Source of the DNA: Magnetospirillum aberrantis SpK
GTDB lineage: Bacteria; Pseudomonadota; Alphaproteobacteria; Rhodospirillales; Magnetospirillaceae
Assembly: GCF_011022235.1 (NCBI RefSeq)
Contig: NZ_JAAIYP010000007.1
Coordinates: 62,001-126,000 of the forward strand
Direction: 5' to 3'
DNA length: 64,000 nt
The notes below the pieces were generated by a model. That model searched no databases. It worked only from the letters and a program-made list of their open reading frames with translations, and was not told the origin of the DNA. Below are positions 27,951-36,613 of the stretch, piece by piece. A program made the position numbers and the translations under genes. Positions within the stretch are counted from its first letter, which is position 1, and the number at the start of each line of letters is the position of its first letter.

Positions 27951-28811
27951 TCAACGCGAGGCGAAACGCACCGCCCGACTGATGGCGGCGGGCAGGACGC
28001 TGCCGTGGTTCTCGCCAGGAAAACGCACGAACGCCGCATCAATCCCCATCGCCGACAAACCTGCCGCCATTTCGGCGGCATTGTCCACCTGACGGCGGCT
28101 GGCCAGCTTGGCGACACTCGCCACGTCGGCATCGGGGGTGAATTGTTCTCTCTCGCCCACGGTGACCATCACCGCGGGAGGAACGGCCGGCCATGCCGCC
28201 GCCTTCATCTCGGCCAGGATGGCCCGGTCGTTCCACCAGATGGACGGACTGGCGGCCACATAGGTCTGAAAGGCATCCGGCCGGGTGAACAGAACGTGCA
28301 AGGCGAACAACCCGCCAAGGGAATGGCCGAACAGCGTCTGACGGCGCCGGTCGATGGGCAGATCGCGTTCGACCGCCGGCTTGACCACCTTTTCCAGGAA
28401 ATCCAGGAACCGATCGGCACCGCCGCTGGCGGCCACGGGCTGTCCCGGAACGGGCGGCGTCAGGTCGCGTTGCCGCCGTGCCGGGTTCACCCCACCGGGA
28501 TCGGGATAGGCGATGGCAACCACCACCGCCGGGCGTGCTCCGGTCGCTTCCGGCCGACCGGCCTGGACACGCAAGCTGTCGCGGAAGGTGGCGAAGGTGG
28601 TGGCGCCGTCCAGGGCATAGATCACCGGCCATCCCTGGGCCGGGGCCTGCCCCGCCGGGACGGCGACCAGGATGCGATAGGCGTCGCCATCGGCGGACGA
28701 AAGGGTGCGGACCTGCGTCCCCTCCAGCACGACCGGAGGAAACGCCGCCTGGGTGCAGGCCGCCGCCGTCACAAGCAGGACGGCGGCGACAAGACGGGAC
28801 AAGAACACCAC
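27951..28811 (-). CDS. Exported alpha/beta hydrolase, IroE/Fes-like siderophore esterase candidate
   Basis: The protein (about 286 residues) begins with a hydrophobic signal (FLSRLVAAVLLVTAAAC) that may be lipidated, and has a putative-esterase fold: WPVIYALDGATTF, the nucleophile elbow GHSLGG, PSIWWND and a final FPGENHGSVLP that supplies the catalytic His. IroE-type enzymes hydrolyse ferric siderophore esters in the periplasm. It follows the TonB-dependent receptor gene directly in the same direction, which supports that role. The start is uncertain: the frame runs to a TTG at 28841 inside the receptor gene, but the GTG at 28811, three nt after that gene's stop, gives a cleaner signal peptide. 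Confidence 0.75.
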   Translation of the reverse strand: MVFLSRLVAAVLLVTAAACTQAAFPPVVLEGTQVRTLSSADGDAYRILVAVPAGQAPAQGWPVIYALDGATTFATFRDSLRVQAGRPEATGARPAVVVAIAYPDPGGVNPARRQRDLTPPVPGQPVAASGGADRFLDFLEKVVKPAVERDLPIDRRRQTLFGHSLGGLFALHVLFTRPDAFQTYVAASPSIWWNDRAILAEMKAAAWPAVPPAVMVTVGEREQFTPDADVASVAKLASRRQVDNAAEMAAGLSAMGIDAAFVRFPGENHGSVLPAAISRAVRFASR

Positions 28812-28813
28812 GG

Positions 28814-31240
28814 TCAGAACTTGGCGCCGAGCTTCAGCCAATAGCTGCGCGGCTCGCCGTAGAAGTTGAAGACCGAACTGCTTCCGACGCGGGAGTAATA
28901 TTCCTCGTCGAAGACGTTATTGACCGTCAACGTCAGATCCAGGTTGTCGGTCAACTGGTATCCCACCTGGCCGTCCACCACGGTATAGCCATCCTGATAC
29001 CAGCGCACGGCGCCGACCTGATTGTAGAAGGCGCTGAGCATGCGGGCGCCGCCGCCGACGTTGAAGCCTTCCAGCGGCGATCCCTCGCCGAAGGTGTACT
29101 TGGTCCACAAGGTCACGGTGTGCTTGGGCGTCAGCGTGCTGACCGGCTGTCCCTCGACGGCGGTGGCCCCGTCGCCCTTGAGGAACTTGGTCAACACATA
29201 GGAATAGCCGGCGAACACCTGCCATTCCGGGGTCAACGCCCCGCTGATCTCGGCTTCCAGTCCCTTGGATTCCGCCTCGCCGGCGGCGACCTTGTAGGTG
29301 GCGTTGGCGGGATCGTTGATCAGGCGGTTTTCGTCGCGGATGCGGAACACGCCGAGATGGGTGTTCAGGCGACCTTCCAGGAACTCGCCCTTGACGCCGG
29401 TTTCGTATTGGTTGCCCACGCGCGGCTTTGGCATGGCGCCGCTGGACAGGGTACCGGTCTGCGGCTGGAAGATTTCGGTGTAGCTGGCATAAAGCGACAC
29501 TTGTTTGGTGACGTCGAAGACGACCGCCGCATAGGGCGTGGTCTCGGCGTTCACGTCCAGCGAAGTCGTGGTGTTGTTGACCAGATTGGTGACGTCCTGG
29601 TGGTAATAGCTGAGCCGCCCACCGCCGATCAGGGTCAGCGGTTCGGCCACCTTGAGACGCAACTGGCCGTAGACCGAATATTGTTCCGGCACCGTGCGGG
29701 TGCCGGAGGTCTGCGCCGGATAGGTTTCCGCGAAACCGGTGGTGTTGGGCGAATTGACGTTGCTGGTCCAGGCGTAGGAGCTGTTGCCGGTGGACCACAA
29801 GGTCTGTTCGTAGCGCCGGTAATCGGCGCCGACCAGGGCGTTGTGGGTCAGGCCGAAAGCGGTAAACGGCTTGCTGAGGTGACCATCCAGCGACAGGGTC
29901 TGTTCGTCGTAATTGCGTGCCAGCACCGCCATGGTGGAGGTGGTGTCGGCGGCGCTCACCGCGCTGCCGGAATAGGCGTATTTCATGTCGGCCCAACGAT
30001 CCACGTACCGGGCCGAGACCTGGGCGAAACCTCCGTCGTCGAAGGTATGCTTCAACTCGGCCAACGCCTCGTTGGAAGCGCTTTCGAAGCGGTTCCAGTC
30101 GGCGCCGTAATAGGTCGAGCGGTCCACGTTCAGCAAACGGCCGTCGGCATAGGCCGGCAAGCCGTTGGTGGGGGTGATGTCGCGCTCCTGGCGGTTCAGC
30201 GCCAGGGACAGGGTGGTGGCCGGCGTCAGGTCGAATTCCAGCGTGCCGTATCCCAGCTTGCCGGTGTTGTGGTTGACGTCGATGAAGCTGTCCTTGTCCA
30301 GATATGACGCCACCACGCGGCCACGAACGCGCCCCGACGACACCAGCGGGCCGGTGGCGTCGGCCATCGCCTCGTAGGCGTTCCACGAGCCATAGGTGAA
30401 CGAACCGCTGGCCGCCGCGTGGTCCAAGGCCCGCTTGCGCGCCAGGTTGACGGTGCCGCCCGGTTCGCCGGTACCGCCGAACAGACCGGACGGGCCACGC
30501 AGCACCTCGACCCGGTCGAACATGGCCAGATCGGGCTGGGTGCCATAGATGCTCGACAACGAGGTGGGCAGGCCGTCCACCAGATAATTGTCCAGTTCAT
30601 AGCCGCGCACGAAGATCGAGGAACGGCCGTTGTCGTTGGTGGCGATGGTCATGCCGGTGGTCGCGCGCATGGCGTCCTCGAGCCGTTGCATGTTCTGGTC
30701 GTCCATGCGCTGGCGGGTGACCACGGTCACCGATTGCGGAATCTCGCGCAAGGTCGCCGGCATCTTCGACCCCACGGTGGCGACCCGGCTGGTGTACGAG
30801 CCGCTTCCTTCGGTGGTGGCGGACAGCGCCCGCGCCTGTCCTTCCACGGTGACCGGCCCCAGTTCCATGGCTCCGTCCTGGGCGGGCACCGCTTCCAACG
30901 TCACCACGCCGGAATCGGTGTAGCGCCAGGTCAGGCCCGTCCCGCCCAGCAATTGAACCAGCGCCCGTTCCGGGGACAGCGTCCCCGACACCCCCGCAGT
31001 GTTCCGGTTCTGAAGCAAGGCGCTGGGAACCAGCACCTTCAACCCGCTGGCCTCGCCGAAAGCGGTCAACGCACGCCCCAGCGGGCCGGCGGGAATATCG
31101 AAGGAACGCACATCCCCGGCCTGCGCCACCTGCGTCGCCTCGGCCGCCATGGCGGCGGGAACGACGACCAGTGTCGCCAACGCCGTGCCACCCAGCAAGG
31201 CGGCGGCAAGACCGCGCCAGCATGCCAATCCACTTACCAT
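28814..31240 (-). CDS. TonB-dependent ferric-siderophore receptor with STN signalling domain
   Basis: The 808-residue precursor starts at an ATG (31240) behind AAAGGGGTG and has a signal peptide ending near AAMAAEA. Residues about 45-115 form an STN domain (FDIPAGPLGRALTAFGEASGLKV), the periplasmic part that talks to FecR. A plug follows (IPQSVTVVTRQRM, IFVRGYELDNYLVDGLP, VEVLRGPSGLFGGTGEPGGTVNLARK), then a 22-strand barrel ending in YWLKLGAKF. This is the FpvA/FoxA/FecA architecture. Its own fecI-fecR pair lies immediately upstream on the same strand, and a Fur-like box sits at 31287-31305. The ligand cannot be named; a hydroxamate or catecholate siderophore is expected. Confidence 0.93.
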   Translation of the reverse strand: MVSGLACWRGLAAALLGGTALATLVVVPAAMAAEATQVAQAGDVRSFDIPAGPLGRALTAFGEASGLKVLVPSALLQNRNTAGVSGTLSPERALVQLLGGTGLTWRYTDSGVVTLEAVPAQDGAMELGPVTVEGQARALSATTEGSGSYTSRVATVGSKMPATLREIPQSVTVVTRQRMDDQNMQRLEDAMRATTGMTIATNDNGRSSIFVRGYELDNYLVDGLPTSLSSIYGTQPDLAMFDRVEVLRGPSGLFGGTGEPGGTVNLARKRALDHAAASGSFTYGSWNAYEAMADATGPLVSSGRVRGRVVASYLDKDSFIDVNHNTGKLGYGTLEFDLTPATTLSLALNRQERDITPTNGLPAYADGRLLNVDRSTYYGADWNRFESASNEALAELKHTFDDGGFAQVSARYVDRWADMKYAYSGSAVSAADTTSTMAVLARNYDEQTLSLDGHLSKPFTAFGLTHNALVGADYRRYEQTLWSTGNSSYAWTSNVNSPNTTGFAETYPAQTSGTRTVPEQYSVYGQLRLKVAEPLTLIGGGRLSYYHQDVTNLVNNTTTSLDVNAETTPYAAVVFDVTKQVSLYASYTEIFQPQTGTLSSGAMPKPRVGNQYETGVKGEFLEGRLNTHLGVFRIRDENRLINDPANATYKVAAGEAESKGLEAEISGALTPEWQVFAGYSYVLTKFLKGDGATAVEGQPVSTLTPKHTVTLWTKYTFGEGSPLEGFNVGGGARMLSAFYNQVGAVRWYQDGYTVVDGQVGYQLTDNLDLTLTVNNVFDEEYYSRVGSSSVFNFYGEPRSYWLKLGAKF

Positions 31241-31286
31241 GGTCACCCCTTTGTTCAAACGGCAGATCATCTTCGATTTATGTGAT

Positions 31287-31305
31287 GCAAATCATTCTCA
31301 TTATC
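31287..31305 (-). promoter_or_regulatory. Fur box upstream of the TonB receptor
   Basis: On the minus strand the site reads GATAATGAGAATGATTTGC, close to the classical Fur consensus GATAATGATAATCATTATC. It lies about 47 nt upstream of the receptor start and should give iron repression in addition to FecI control. Confidence 0.65.
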
Positions 31306-31361
31306 GAAGACGCCACCAGGGGCGCGAGCCGACAGCACTTTTTTCGAAGAAGTGATTTTTC

Positions 31362-32324
31362 TCAGGACGTGCTACGGACAATGGCCAGGCCGGGCAGACG
31401 GTACACCCGCACCGGCAGCACGGCGGCAACGGCATCCAACAGGCCGTCAAGGTCGCCGCTGTCGAACATGCCGGTGACCGGCAGCGCGCGTAAGCCGTCG
31501 TCGGCGAACACCACCATGCCCCGGTGATAGCGCCCCATCTCGGCGACCACCTCACCCAGCGGCAAGCCGTCGAAGACCAGGCGGCCACGTTGCCACGCGG
31601 TAGCCCCGGCCGTGGCGGCCACCGCCCGGCCAAGGCCGGCCGACGGTCCATAGGCGATCTGGCGGCCGGCCGGCACGTCGGCGACGGCCTCGGCTCCTGC
31701 GGGATAGCTGACCCGGACCACATGTTCGGTGACCACCACCCGGACCAGATCGTCCATGCGGCGCACGTCGAAGGCGGTGCCCAGGGCCCGCACGGTGCCG
31801 CCGGCCGCCTCGACCTCGAACGGACGGTCGGGATCGGGACTGACCTGAATGTGGATGGCGCCGCCGCGCAGGATCACCCGCCGCCGCTCGGGGGAAAAGA
31901 CCAGGTCGACCCCCGAAGCGGTGTCGAGAACGATCCGGCTGCCATCCTCCAGAACGAAAGAACCGCGTTCACCCACATCGGTCCGCAAATCGGCCAGCCA
32001 TGTCTGTGGCGGCCCCGCCCCCCGCAATTCCAAACCACCAACAGCCATCAGCACGGCCAGCGACAAAGCGGCAGCAACCTTGACCACGGGACGGCGGCGC
32101 GGCAACGCCGTGCCCAGACCGGCCCACAGGCTTTCAGCCGCGTCGGCGGCTTGCCGGTGGGCCGGGGCGGCCTCTTTCCAGGCGTCGTAACGCGCCCAAT
32201 CGGTCTCGGTCGCTTCGCCGGAATGCAGGGTCACCAGCCATTCCAGCGCCGTCTCGGTCAGCGGCGAAAGCGGCGCGTCGTCCTCGCCGGACGGGAAAGC
32301 CGACAACGGTGTTTGCACTCTCAT
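31362..32324 (-). CDS. fecR: FecR-family anti-sigma/sensor protein
   Basis: The 320-residue protein starts at an ATG overlapping the fecI stop (ATGA at 32321-32324). The N-terminus has the FecR anti-sigma part (LTETALEWLVTLHSGEATETDWARYDAWKEAAPAHRQA), then a membrane segment at about residues 85-105 (VVKVAAALSLAVLMAVGG). The periplasmic FecR domain follows (TDVGERGSFVLEDGSRIVLDTASGVDLVFSPERRRVILRGGAI, VRALGTAFDVR), then a secretin/TonB short N-terminal-like end. It relays the ligand-bound state of the receptor to the sigma factor. The long upstream extension of the open frame overlaps fecI and is not coding. Confidence 0.9.
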   Translation of the reverse strand: MRVQTPLSAFPSGEDDAPLSPLTETALEWLVTLHSGEATETDWARYDAWKEAAPAHRQAADAAESLWAGLGTALPRRRPVVKVAAALSLAVLMAVGGLELRGAGPPQTWLADLRTDVGERGSFVLEDGSRIVLDTASGVDLVFSPERRRVILRGGAIHIQVSPDPDRPFEVEAAGGTVRALGTAFDVRRMDDLVRVVVTEHVVRVSYPAGAEAVADVPAGRQIAYGPSAGLGRAVAATAGATAWQRGRLVFDGLPLGEVVAEMGRYHRGMVVFADDGLRALPVTGMFDSGDLDGLLDAVAAVLPVRVYRLPGLAIVRSTS

Positions 32325-32830
32325 GTCCACCCCAGACGGCGGGCACAATGGCGCACCGCCCGCATGATGTGCTTGGACACCATGCTGGACGAGATGCCAA
32401 GACGCCGCCCCACCTCGGCATGGGTCAGCCCCTCCAGCCGATTGAGCAGCAGCGCCGCCCGGCATTGTGGCGGCAATTCCTCGAGGGCTTGCCGCAGCCT
32501 TGCCAGACGCTGGCGCGATTCCGCCACCTGTTCCGGTGTCGGGCGGCCATCGGCCAAGGTGTCGGCCATGGCGTCGATGCTGTCGTGAATTCCCCGGCGT
32601 ACCTTGCCGCGCCCGAAATCGGCGACCAGGTTGACGACGATCCGCCACAGGAAGAAACGGGGGTTCTCTATCGCCTGAACCGGACGCTCGCCACAGGCCA
32701 TGCCGGCATAGCGCAGAAAGGCGTCCTGCACCACGTCGGCGGCGACATCATGGTCACCGACGCGGCGAAAGGCCAGACGTTGCAATTCCGCGTGATACTG
32801 GCGGAACAGGGAATCCAGATCATCCGCCAT
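32321..32830 (-). CDS. fecI: ECF sigma factor, FecI type
   Basis: The 169-residue protein starts at an ATG (32830) behind AGGAACC. Region 2 is visible as LFRQYHAELQRLAFRRVGDHDVAADVVQDAFLRY and region 4 as LEELPPQCRAALLLNRLEGLTHAEVGRRLGISSSMVSKHIMRAVRHC. This spacing and the DVVQDAFLR motif are typical of FecI-like iron-starvation sigma factors. It should direct transcription of the receptor-esterase genes. A 15-bp palindrome matching the 7-1-7 Fur arrangement lies 65 nt upstream, so iron repression of the sigma factor itself is likely. Confidence 0.92.
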   Translation of the reverse strand: MADDLDSLFRQYHAELQRLAFRRVGDHDVAADVVQDAFLRYAGMACGERPVQAIENPRFFLWRIVVNLVADFGRGKVRRGIHDSIDAMADTLADGRPTPEQVAESRQRLARLRQALEELPPQCRAALLLNRLEGLTHAEVGRRLGISSSMVSKHIMRAVRHCARRLGWT

Positions 32831-32894
32831 GGGCCGCTTTGGTTCCTGTGACACAAAATGGTGTTTTCCCGACGGGAATGGACTATAGGAATAG

Positions 32895-32909
32895 TGCGAA
32901 TGATTCGCA
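32895..32909 (-). promoter_or_regulatory. Fur-like 7-1-7 palindrome upstream of fecI
   Basis: TGCGAATGATTCGCA is a perfect 7-1-7 inverted repeat with the same core (AATGATT) and geometry as the Fur 7-1-7 model TGATAATnATTATCA. It lies upstream of the sigma factor gene and could also serve the divergent exbB promoter about 200 nt away. Iron regulation is an inference. Confidence 0.5.
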
Positions 32910-33107
32910 AGCGCATCAGGCAAGCATCCGGGCGATGAAATTATTTTCCATTCCAGGTGTGGGTTTCGGCCCGCCAACCGTCTTAGGAAAAGGGGACGTG
33001 CGTGGAAATCTCATTTCCTGGCCCATCGCCAGCCCTCATCGCCCGCATGTCCATGGGTGCGTCATGACGCCATTCCACGCCGACAATCCGAAAGGCCCGT
33101 AAGAACG

Positions 33108-33857
33108 ATGACCGTACAAACTTCGGACACCCTGGGCTCCGCCGCTCCCCATGAACTGGCGGCCAGCCTTCTGCCTCACGACCTGTCGCCGTGGAACATG
33201 TTCCTGTCCGCCGACATCGTGGTTCAGGTGGTGATGGTGGGGCTGGCCCTGGCCTCGGTCGCCACCTGGAGCGTCTGGCTGGCCAAGACGGTGGAACTGC
33301 GTCAGGCCCGCCGCCGCGTGCACCAGACCATCGCGTCCCTGGCCGAGGCGCGAACGCTGGCTGACGCGGTCAGGCGCCTGGACGGGATCGACGGCCCCGA
33401 AGGACAACTGGCCCGCGCCGCCATGGCCGAAGCCCGGCTGTCGGCCGGCATCCCCGGCGAAGGATTGAAGGAACGGGTGGAAAGCCGCCTGGCCCGCATC
33501 GAAGCGGCGGCCGGCCGTCGCATGGCGGTGGGCACCGGCATCCTTGCCACCATCGGTTCGGTCGGTCCGTTCGTCGGCCTGTTCGGCACCGTGTGGGGCA
33601 TCATGAACAGCTTCGTCGGCATCTCGAAAGCGCAGACCACCAACCTTGCCGTGGTGGCACCGGGCATCGCCGAGGCCTTGCTCGCCACCGCCATCGGTCT
33701 GGTCGCCGCCATTCCGGCGGTGGTGATCTACAACGCCTTCACCCGGTCCATTTCCGGCTACAAGGCCCTGATGGGCGATGCCGCCGCCGACGTGCTGCGC
33801 ATCGTCAGCCGCGACCTCGACCGCCGCGCCCTGCCGCTTCACGAAGCGGCGGAGTAA
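33108..33857 (+). CDS. exbB: ExbB/TolQ-family proton channel subunit
   Basis: The 249-residue inner membrane protein has the three-helix ExbB plan: TM1 at about 33-59 (ADIVVQVVMVGLALASVATWSVWLA), a long cytoplasmic helix region, TM2 in GTGILATIGSVGPFVGLFGTVWGIMNSF and TM3 in APGIAEALLATAIGLVAAIPAVVIYN. The GLFGTVWG and AEALLATAIGL motifs are diagnostic. It pentamerises around ExbD to energise TonB for the neighbouring siderophore receptor. The ATG at 33108 is followed by a run of genes spaced 5 nt or overlapping, forming exbB-exbD-tonB. The 277-bp gap upstream carries the fecI promoter and presumably this one. Confidence 0.93.
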   Translation: MTVQTSDTLGSAAPHELAASLLPHDLSPWNMFLSADIVVQVVMVGLALASVATWSVWLAKTVELRQARRRVHQTIASLAEARTLADAVRRLDGIDGPEGQLARAAMAEARLSAGIPGEGLKERVESRLARIEAAAGRRMAVGTGILATIGSVGPFVGLFGTVWGIMNSFVGISKAQTTNLAVVAPGIAEALLATAIGLVAAIPAVVIYNAFTRSISGYKALMGDAAADVLRIVSRDLDRRALPLHEAAE

Positions 33858-33862
33858 AGACC

Positions 33863-34279
33863 ATGGCCGCACGCCTCAGGGACGACGACGATCTGGTCGA
33901 AAGCCACGAAATCAACGTCACCCCGTTCATCGACGTCATGCTGGTGCTGTTGATCATCTTCATGGTGGCGGCGCCTTTGGCCACCGTGGACGTCAAGGTC
34001 GATCTGCCCAGTTCCACCGCCGAGCCGGCACCCAAGCCGGACAAGCCGCTGTACCTGACGATCCGCGCCGACAAGAGTCTGGCGGTGGGCAACGACAGCG
34101 TGCCGGCCGAGGGGCTGGCCGCCGCGTTGGATGCCACCACCAAGGGCAACAAGGAAACGCGGGTATTCCTGCGCGCCGACAAGAGCATCGAATACGGTGC
34201 GCTGATGGAGGTGATGGATGGCTTGCGCGCCGCCGGCTACCTCAAGGTCGCCCTGGTCGGATTGGAAGGCCAGTCATGA
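33863..34279 (+). CDS. exbD: ExbD/TolR-family subunit
   Basis: The 138-residue protein has a cytoplasmic N-terminus (MAARLRDDDDLVESHEINVT), then the single transmembrane segment PFIDVMLVLLIIFMVAAPL with the essential proton-relay Asp at residue 24. The periplasmic domain has the ExbD fold (KPLYLTIRADKSLAVGNDSV, KETRVFLRADKSIEYGALMEVMDGLRAAGYLKVALVG). It starts 5 nt after exbB ends and its stop overlaps the tonB start as ATGA. Confidence 0.93.
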   Translation: MAARLRDDDDLVESHEINVTPFIDVMLVLLIIFMVAAPLATVDVKVDLPSSTAEPAPKPDKPLYLTIRADKSLAVGNDSVPAEGLAAALDATTKGNKETRVFLRADKSIEYGALMEVMDGLRAAGYLKVALVGLEGQS

Positions 34280-35031
34280 GGGGCAAAAGCGACGTTCACC
34301 CCGGCGCGCCGTGGCGCTCGGCGACGGCGGTGGCGACCATGCTGCATGGCGGCGCCCTGGCGGCGGCGGTGCTGTGGCATGCCTCCGCACCTCCACCGCC
34401 GCCCGCGCCGCCCGCCGCCATGATGATCGAGTTGGCCCCCATGGCCGCACCGGCGGCCCCCACGGATAAAGCGCCCGGCATCGAACAAGAGGCGGCCCGC
34501 CCCATTGAGAAGGCGGTCCAAGAACCACCCAAGCCGGAACCGGTGAAGAAGGCAGAGGTTCCCCTGCCCCGGCCTAAACCCCGACCGAAACCTCGGCCCG
34601 CCCCGCCGGTGGAAGCGCCGCCGGCCGAGAAGGTGGTTGAACAGACCACCGCCCCCGCAGCCGCCGAAGCCCCCACGGCCCAGAAAACCGCCGCCCCCAC
34701 CCTTGGCTCGCTATCTGCGGCTCCCAGCAACGCCGTCCCCACCTGGCAAGGTGCTTTGCGTGCCCATCTGGAACGCCACAAGCGTTATCCATCGGCCGCA
34801 CAGTTCCGCCGTCAAGAGGGCGTGGCCTATGTCCGGTTTTCCATGAAACGCGACGGTTCGGTCCTGTCGGCGCGGCTGGAGCGCGCCTCGGGGTTCAGCC
34901 GCCTGGACGACGAGGCGCTGGCCCTTCTCGACCGCGCCCAACCCCTGCCGTTGCCGCCGCCTGAAGTGATGGGAGAAGTCATCGACATCGTCGTGCCCAT
35001 TCAATTCTTCCTGAGATCCACCGGGTCCTGA
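34276..35031 (+). CDS. tonB: TonB energy transducer
   Basis: The 251-residue protein has an N-terminal membrane anchor (SATAVATMLHGGALAAAVLWHAS), a long Pro/Lys/Glu/Ala-rich periplasm-spanning region (residues about 40-135, including PRPKPRPKPRPAPP) and the C-terminal TonB domain. That domain includes AHLERHKRYPSAAQFRRQEGVAYVRFSMKRDGSVLSARLERASGFSRLDDEALALL, with the YP motif that contacts receptor TonB boxes. It completes the exbB-exbD-tonB operon and would serve the siderophore receptor encoded at 28814-31240. Confidence 0.93.
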   Translation: MRGKSDVHPGAPWRSATAVATMLHGGALAAAVLWHASAPPPPPAPPAAMMIELAPMAAPAAPTDKAPGIEQEAARPIEKAVQEPPKPEPVKKAEVPLPRPKPRPKPRPAPPVEAPPAEKVVEQTTAPAAAEAPTAQKTAAPTLGSLSAAPSNAVPTWQGALRAHLERHKRYPSAAQFRRQEGVAYVRFSMKRDGSVLSARLERASGFSRLDDEALALLDRAQPLPLPPPEVMGEVIDIVVPIQFFLRSTGS

Positions 35032-35576
35032 ACCCGTCGAAAATCAATGACAATCCCGATCGCCACGAGCGTTGACGGATTGCACCACCAGCGTCTTGCG
35101 GGTTCGGCACACGCTTTTCAGAGGCAATAGAATACTTAGACCATCGGGCGTCAAACATGACGCCCGATGGTCTAGCTTTACGTTTAGCCCTCGCCGGGTA
35201 CGGGCGCGACATCGAAAGTGGGTAATTCCGTGGAAAGCAGCCCGGCCGTTAAAGGGTGCTTCGGCGCCCCGACCGGCCGCAATGAAAGCCGCCGAACCGA
35301 GGCGCCGCCCCCTTCCCCCCCCCGGAGAAACGGTGAGCGGGGAACGGAGCCGCCAAAGGCAGCTCCGCTCGGCGGTGTCGTAGAAAACGACGACACCACG
35401 TGGCGGCAGAGCCGAAGCCCCCCTTCGCGTCCGCCGCCAAGCGTACCCGCTGGAAAGCCATATTATCCGAGGGTGTATACGAAAGCATCAGGTATTAACC
35501 CGACCACTAGGTAATCAGGTAAGAACGTCTCCAGGAATCTGGTCCGTTCGAGGGATGCGGGCGGGAGCTCTCCAAC
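35032..35576. other. Non-coding stretch with several strong hairpins; possible structured RNA
   Basis: No convincing gene lies in these 545 bp between tonB and the LOG gene. It holds a perfect 16-bp inverted repeat at 35138-35173, GGTGTCGT/ACGACACC at 35374-35397, CGGAGC/GCTCCG at about 35345-35367, a C9 run near 35318 and a moderately AT-rich end (35460-35530). The conserved tags of tmRNA, RNase P RNA, 4.5S RNA or tRNA are not visible to me. It may encode a structured small RNA or be a decayed element. Confidence 0.4.
35138..35173. terminator. Perfect 16-bp inverted repeat after tonB
   Basis: AGACCATCGGGCGTCA and its exact complement are separated by only 4 nt (AACA). The hairpin lies about 107 nt after the tonB stop. 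There is no T-run after the right arm (AGCTTTACG), so it may be a terminator of the exb-tonB operon, an RNA stabiliser or a protein-binding palindrome. Confidence 0.5.
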
Positions 35577-36473
35577 CTATTTGGGTAGGCTGTAGTATTC
35601 CGCGACGATATTCCAGGCTTCCTCGGCGGTTTCCACGAAGGTCAGAAGGTCCTTGTCCTCGGGACTGACCATGCCCTCCATGATCATGGCGTCGATGTTA
35701 AGAACGCGTTCCCAATATTCCCGGCCGAACATCAACACCGGAATCGGTTCGATCTTGCCGGTCTGGATCAAGGTCAACGCCTCGAACAACTCGTCCATGG
35801 TGCCGAAGCCACCGGGGAACACCACCAGCGCCTTGACCCGGATCATGAAATGCATCTTGCGGATGGCGAAATAATGGAAACGGAAACACAGTTCCGGGGT
35901 GATGTAGCGGTTGGGGGCCTGTTCCATGGGCAGGACGATGTTAAGCCCGATGGACTTTCCCCCCACCTCGTCGGCGCCGCGATTGGCCGCCTCCATGATG
36001 CCCGGTCCACCGCCGGTCTTGACCACGAAGTCGCAAACATGCTCGCCGACGCAGGTGTTGGTGACGATCTGAGCCAGCCGCCGCGCCTCTTCGTAATAGC
36101 GGGAATTGGCCAGCATGCGCCGGGCCACCATCACCTTGCGCGCCAGGATCTTGTCGTGCGGCGCGGAACGGGCGGCGGCTTCGGCCTCGGCCAGATGCTT
36201 CGCCGCCGTCTCGGGGTCGGGAATGCGGGCGGAACCGAACATGGCGATGGTCGAGCGGATACCCTGTTCCTGTTGCAACAGCTCGGGCTTCAACAATTCA
36301 AGCTGCAACCGCACCGGACGCAGGTCGGGGCGAAACAGGAAATCGTCGTCCTCGTAGGCCAGCCGATACGCCGGAGACGCGGTTTGCGGCGTTTCCGGGA
36401 TGGCGACCTGGACGGCGGCGCTGTCTTCGCGGGCGGAACGGAAGGGATGGTTGGGAGGAGTGTTCTTTGGCAT
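35577..36473 (-). CDS. LOG-family (TIGR00730) nucleotide-binding protein
   Basis: The 298-residue protein starts at an ATG (36473) behind AAAGGTGCG. It carries the LOG/lysine-decarboxylase-like Rossmann fold: STIAMFGSARIPD, TGGGPGIMEAANRGA and the signature PGGFGTMDE. LOG enzymes hydrolyse cytokinin riboside monophosphates to free base and ribose 5-phosphate. In bacteria many relatives act as general nucleotide 5'-monophosphate hydrolases. The N-terminal 80 residues (YRLAYEDDDFLFRPDLRPVRLQLELLKPELL) are an extension seen in the longer proteobacterial subgroup. It is divergent from the MBL hydrolase gene. Confidence 0.85.
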   Translation of the reverse strand: MPKNTPPNHPFRSAREDSAAVQVAIPETPQTASPAYRLAYEDDDFLFRPDLRPVRLQLELLKPELLQQEQGIRSTIAMFGSARIPDPETAAKHLAEAEAAARSAPHDKILARKVMVARRMLANSRYYEEARRLAQIVTNTCVGEHVCDFVVKTGGGPGIMEAANRGADEVGGKSIGLNIVLPMEQAPNRYITPELCFRFHYFAIRKMHFMIRVKALVVFPGGFGTMDELFEALTLIQTGKIEPIPVLMFGREYWERVLNIDAMIMEGMVSPEDKDLLTFVETAEEAWNIVAEYYSLPK

Positions 36474-36613
36474 CGCACCTTTCCGCGGCAAGGGATTTCC
36501 AGGATGCCCCTTCAAGCTTACCTCACGGTAAACGCCCTGTTTCCTGGAAACGTTCTCGGGCTTGGGCTATATGGGGACACGCCCATCCGATCCCCCGAAG
36601 CGAGCTCCCGGCC

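Noticed and set aside
35190-35530. Possible tmRNA or RNase P RNA
   Set aside because: I saw no Ala-type acceptor stem, tag peptide frame ending in AA, or the conserved GAGGAAAGTCC block.
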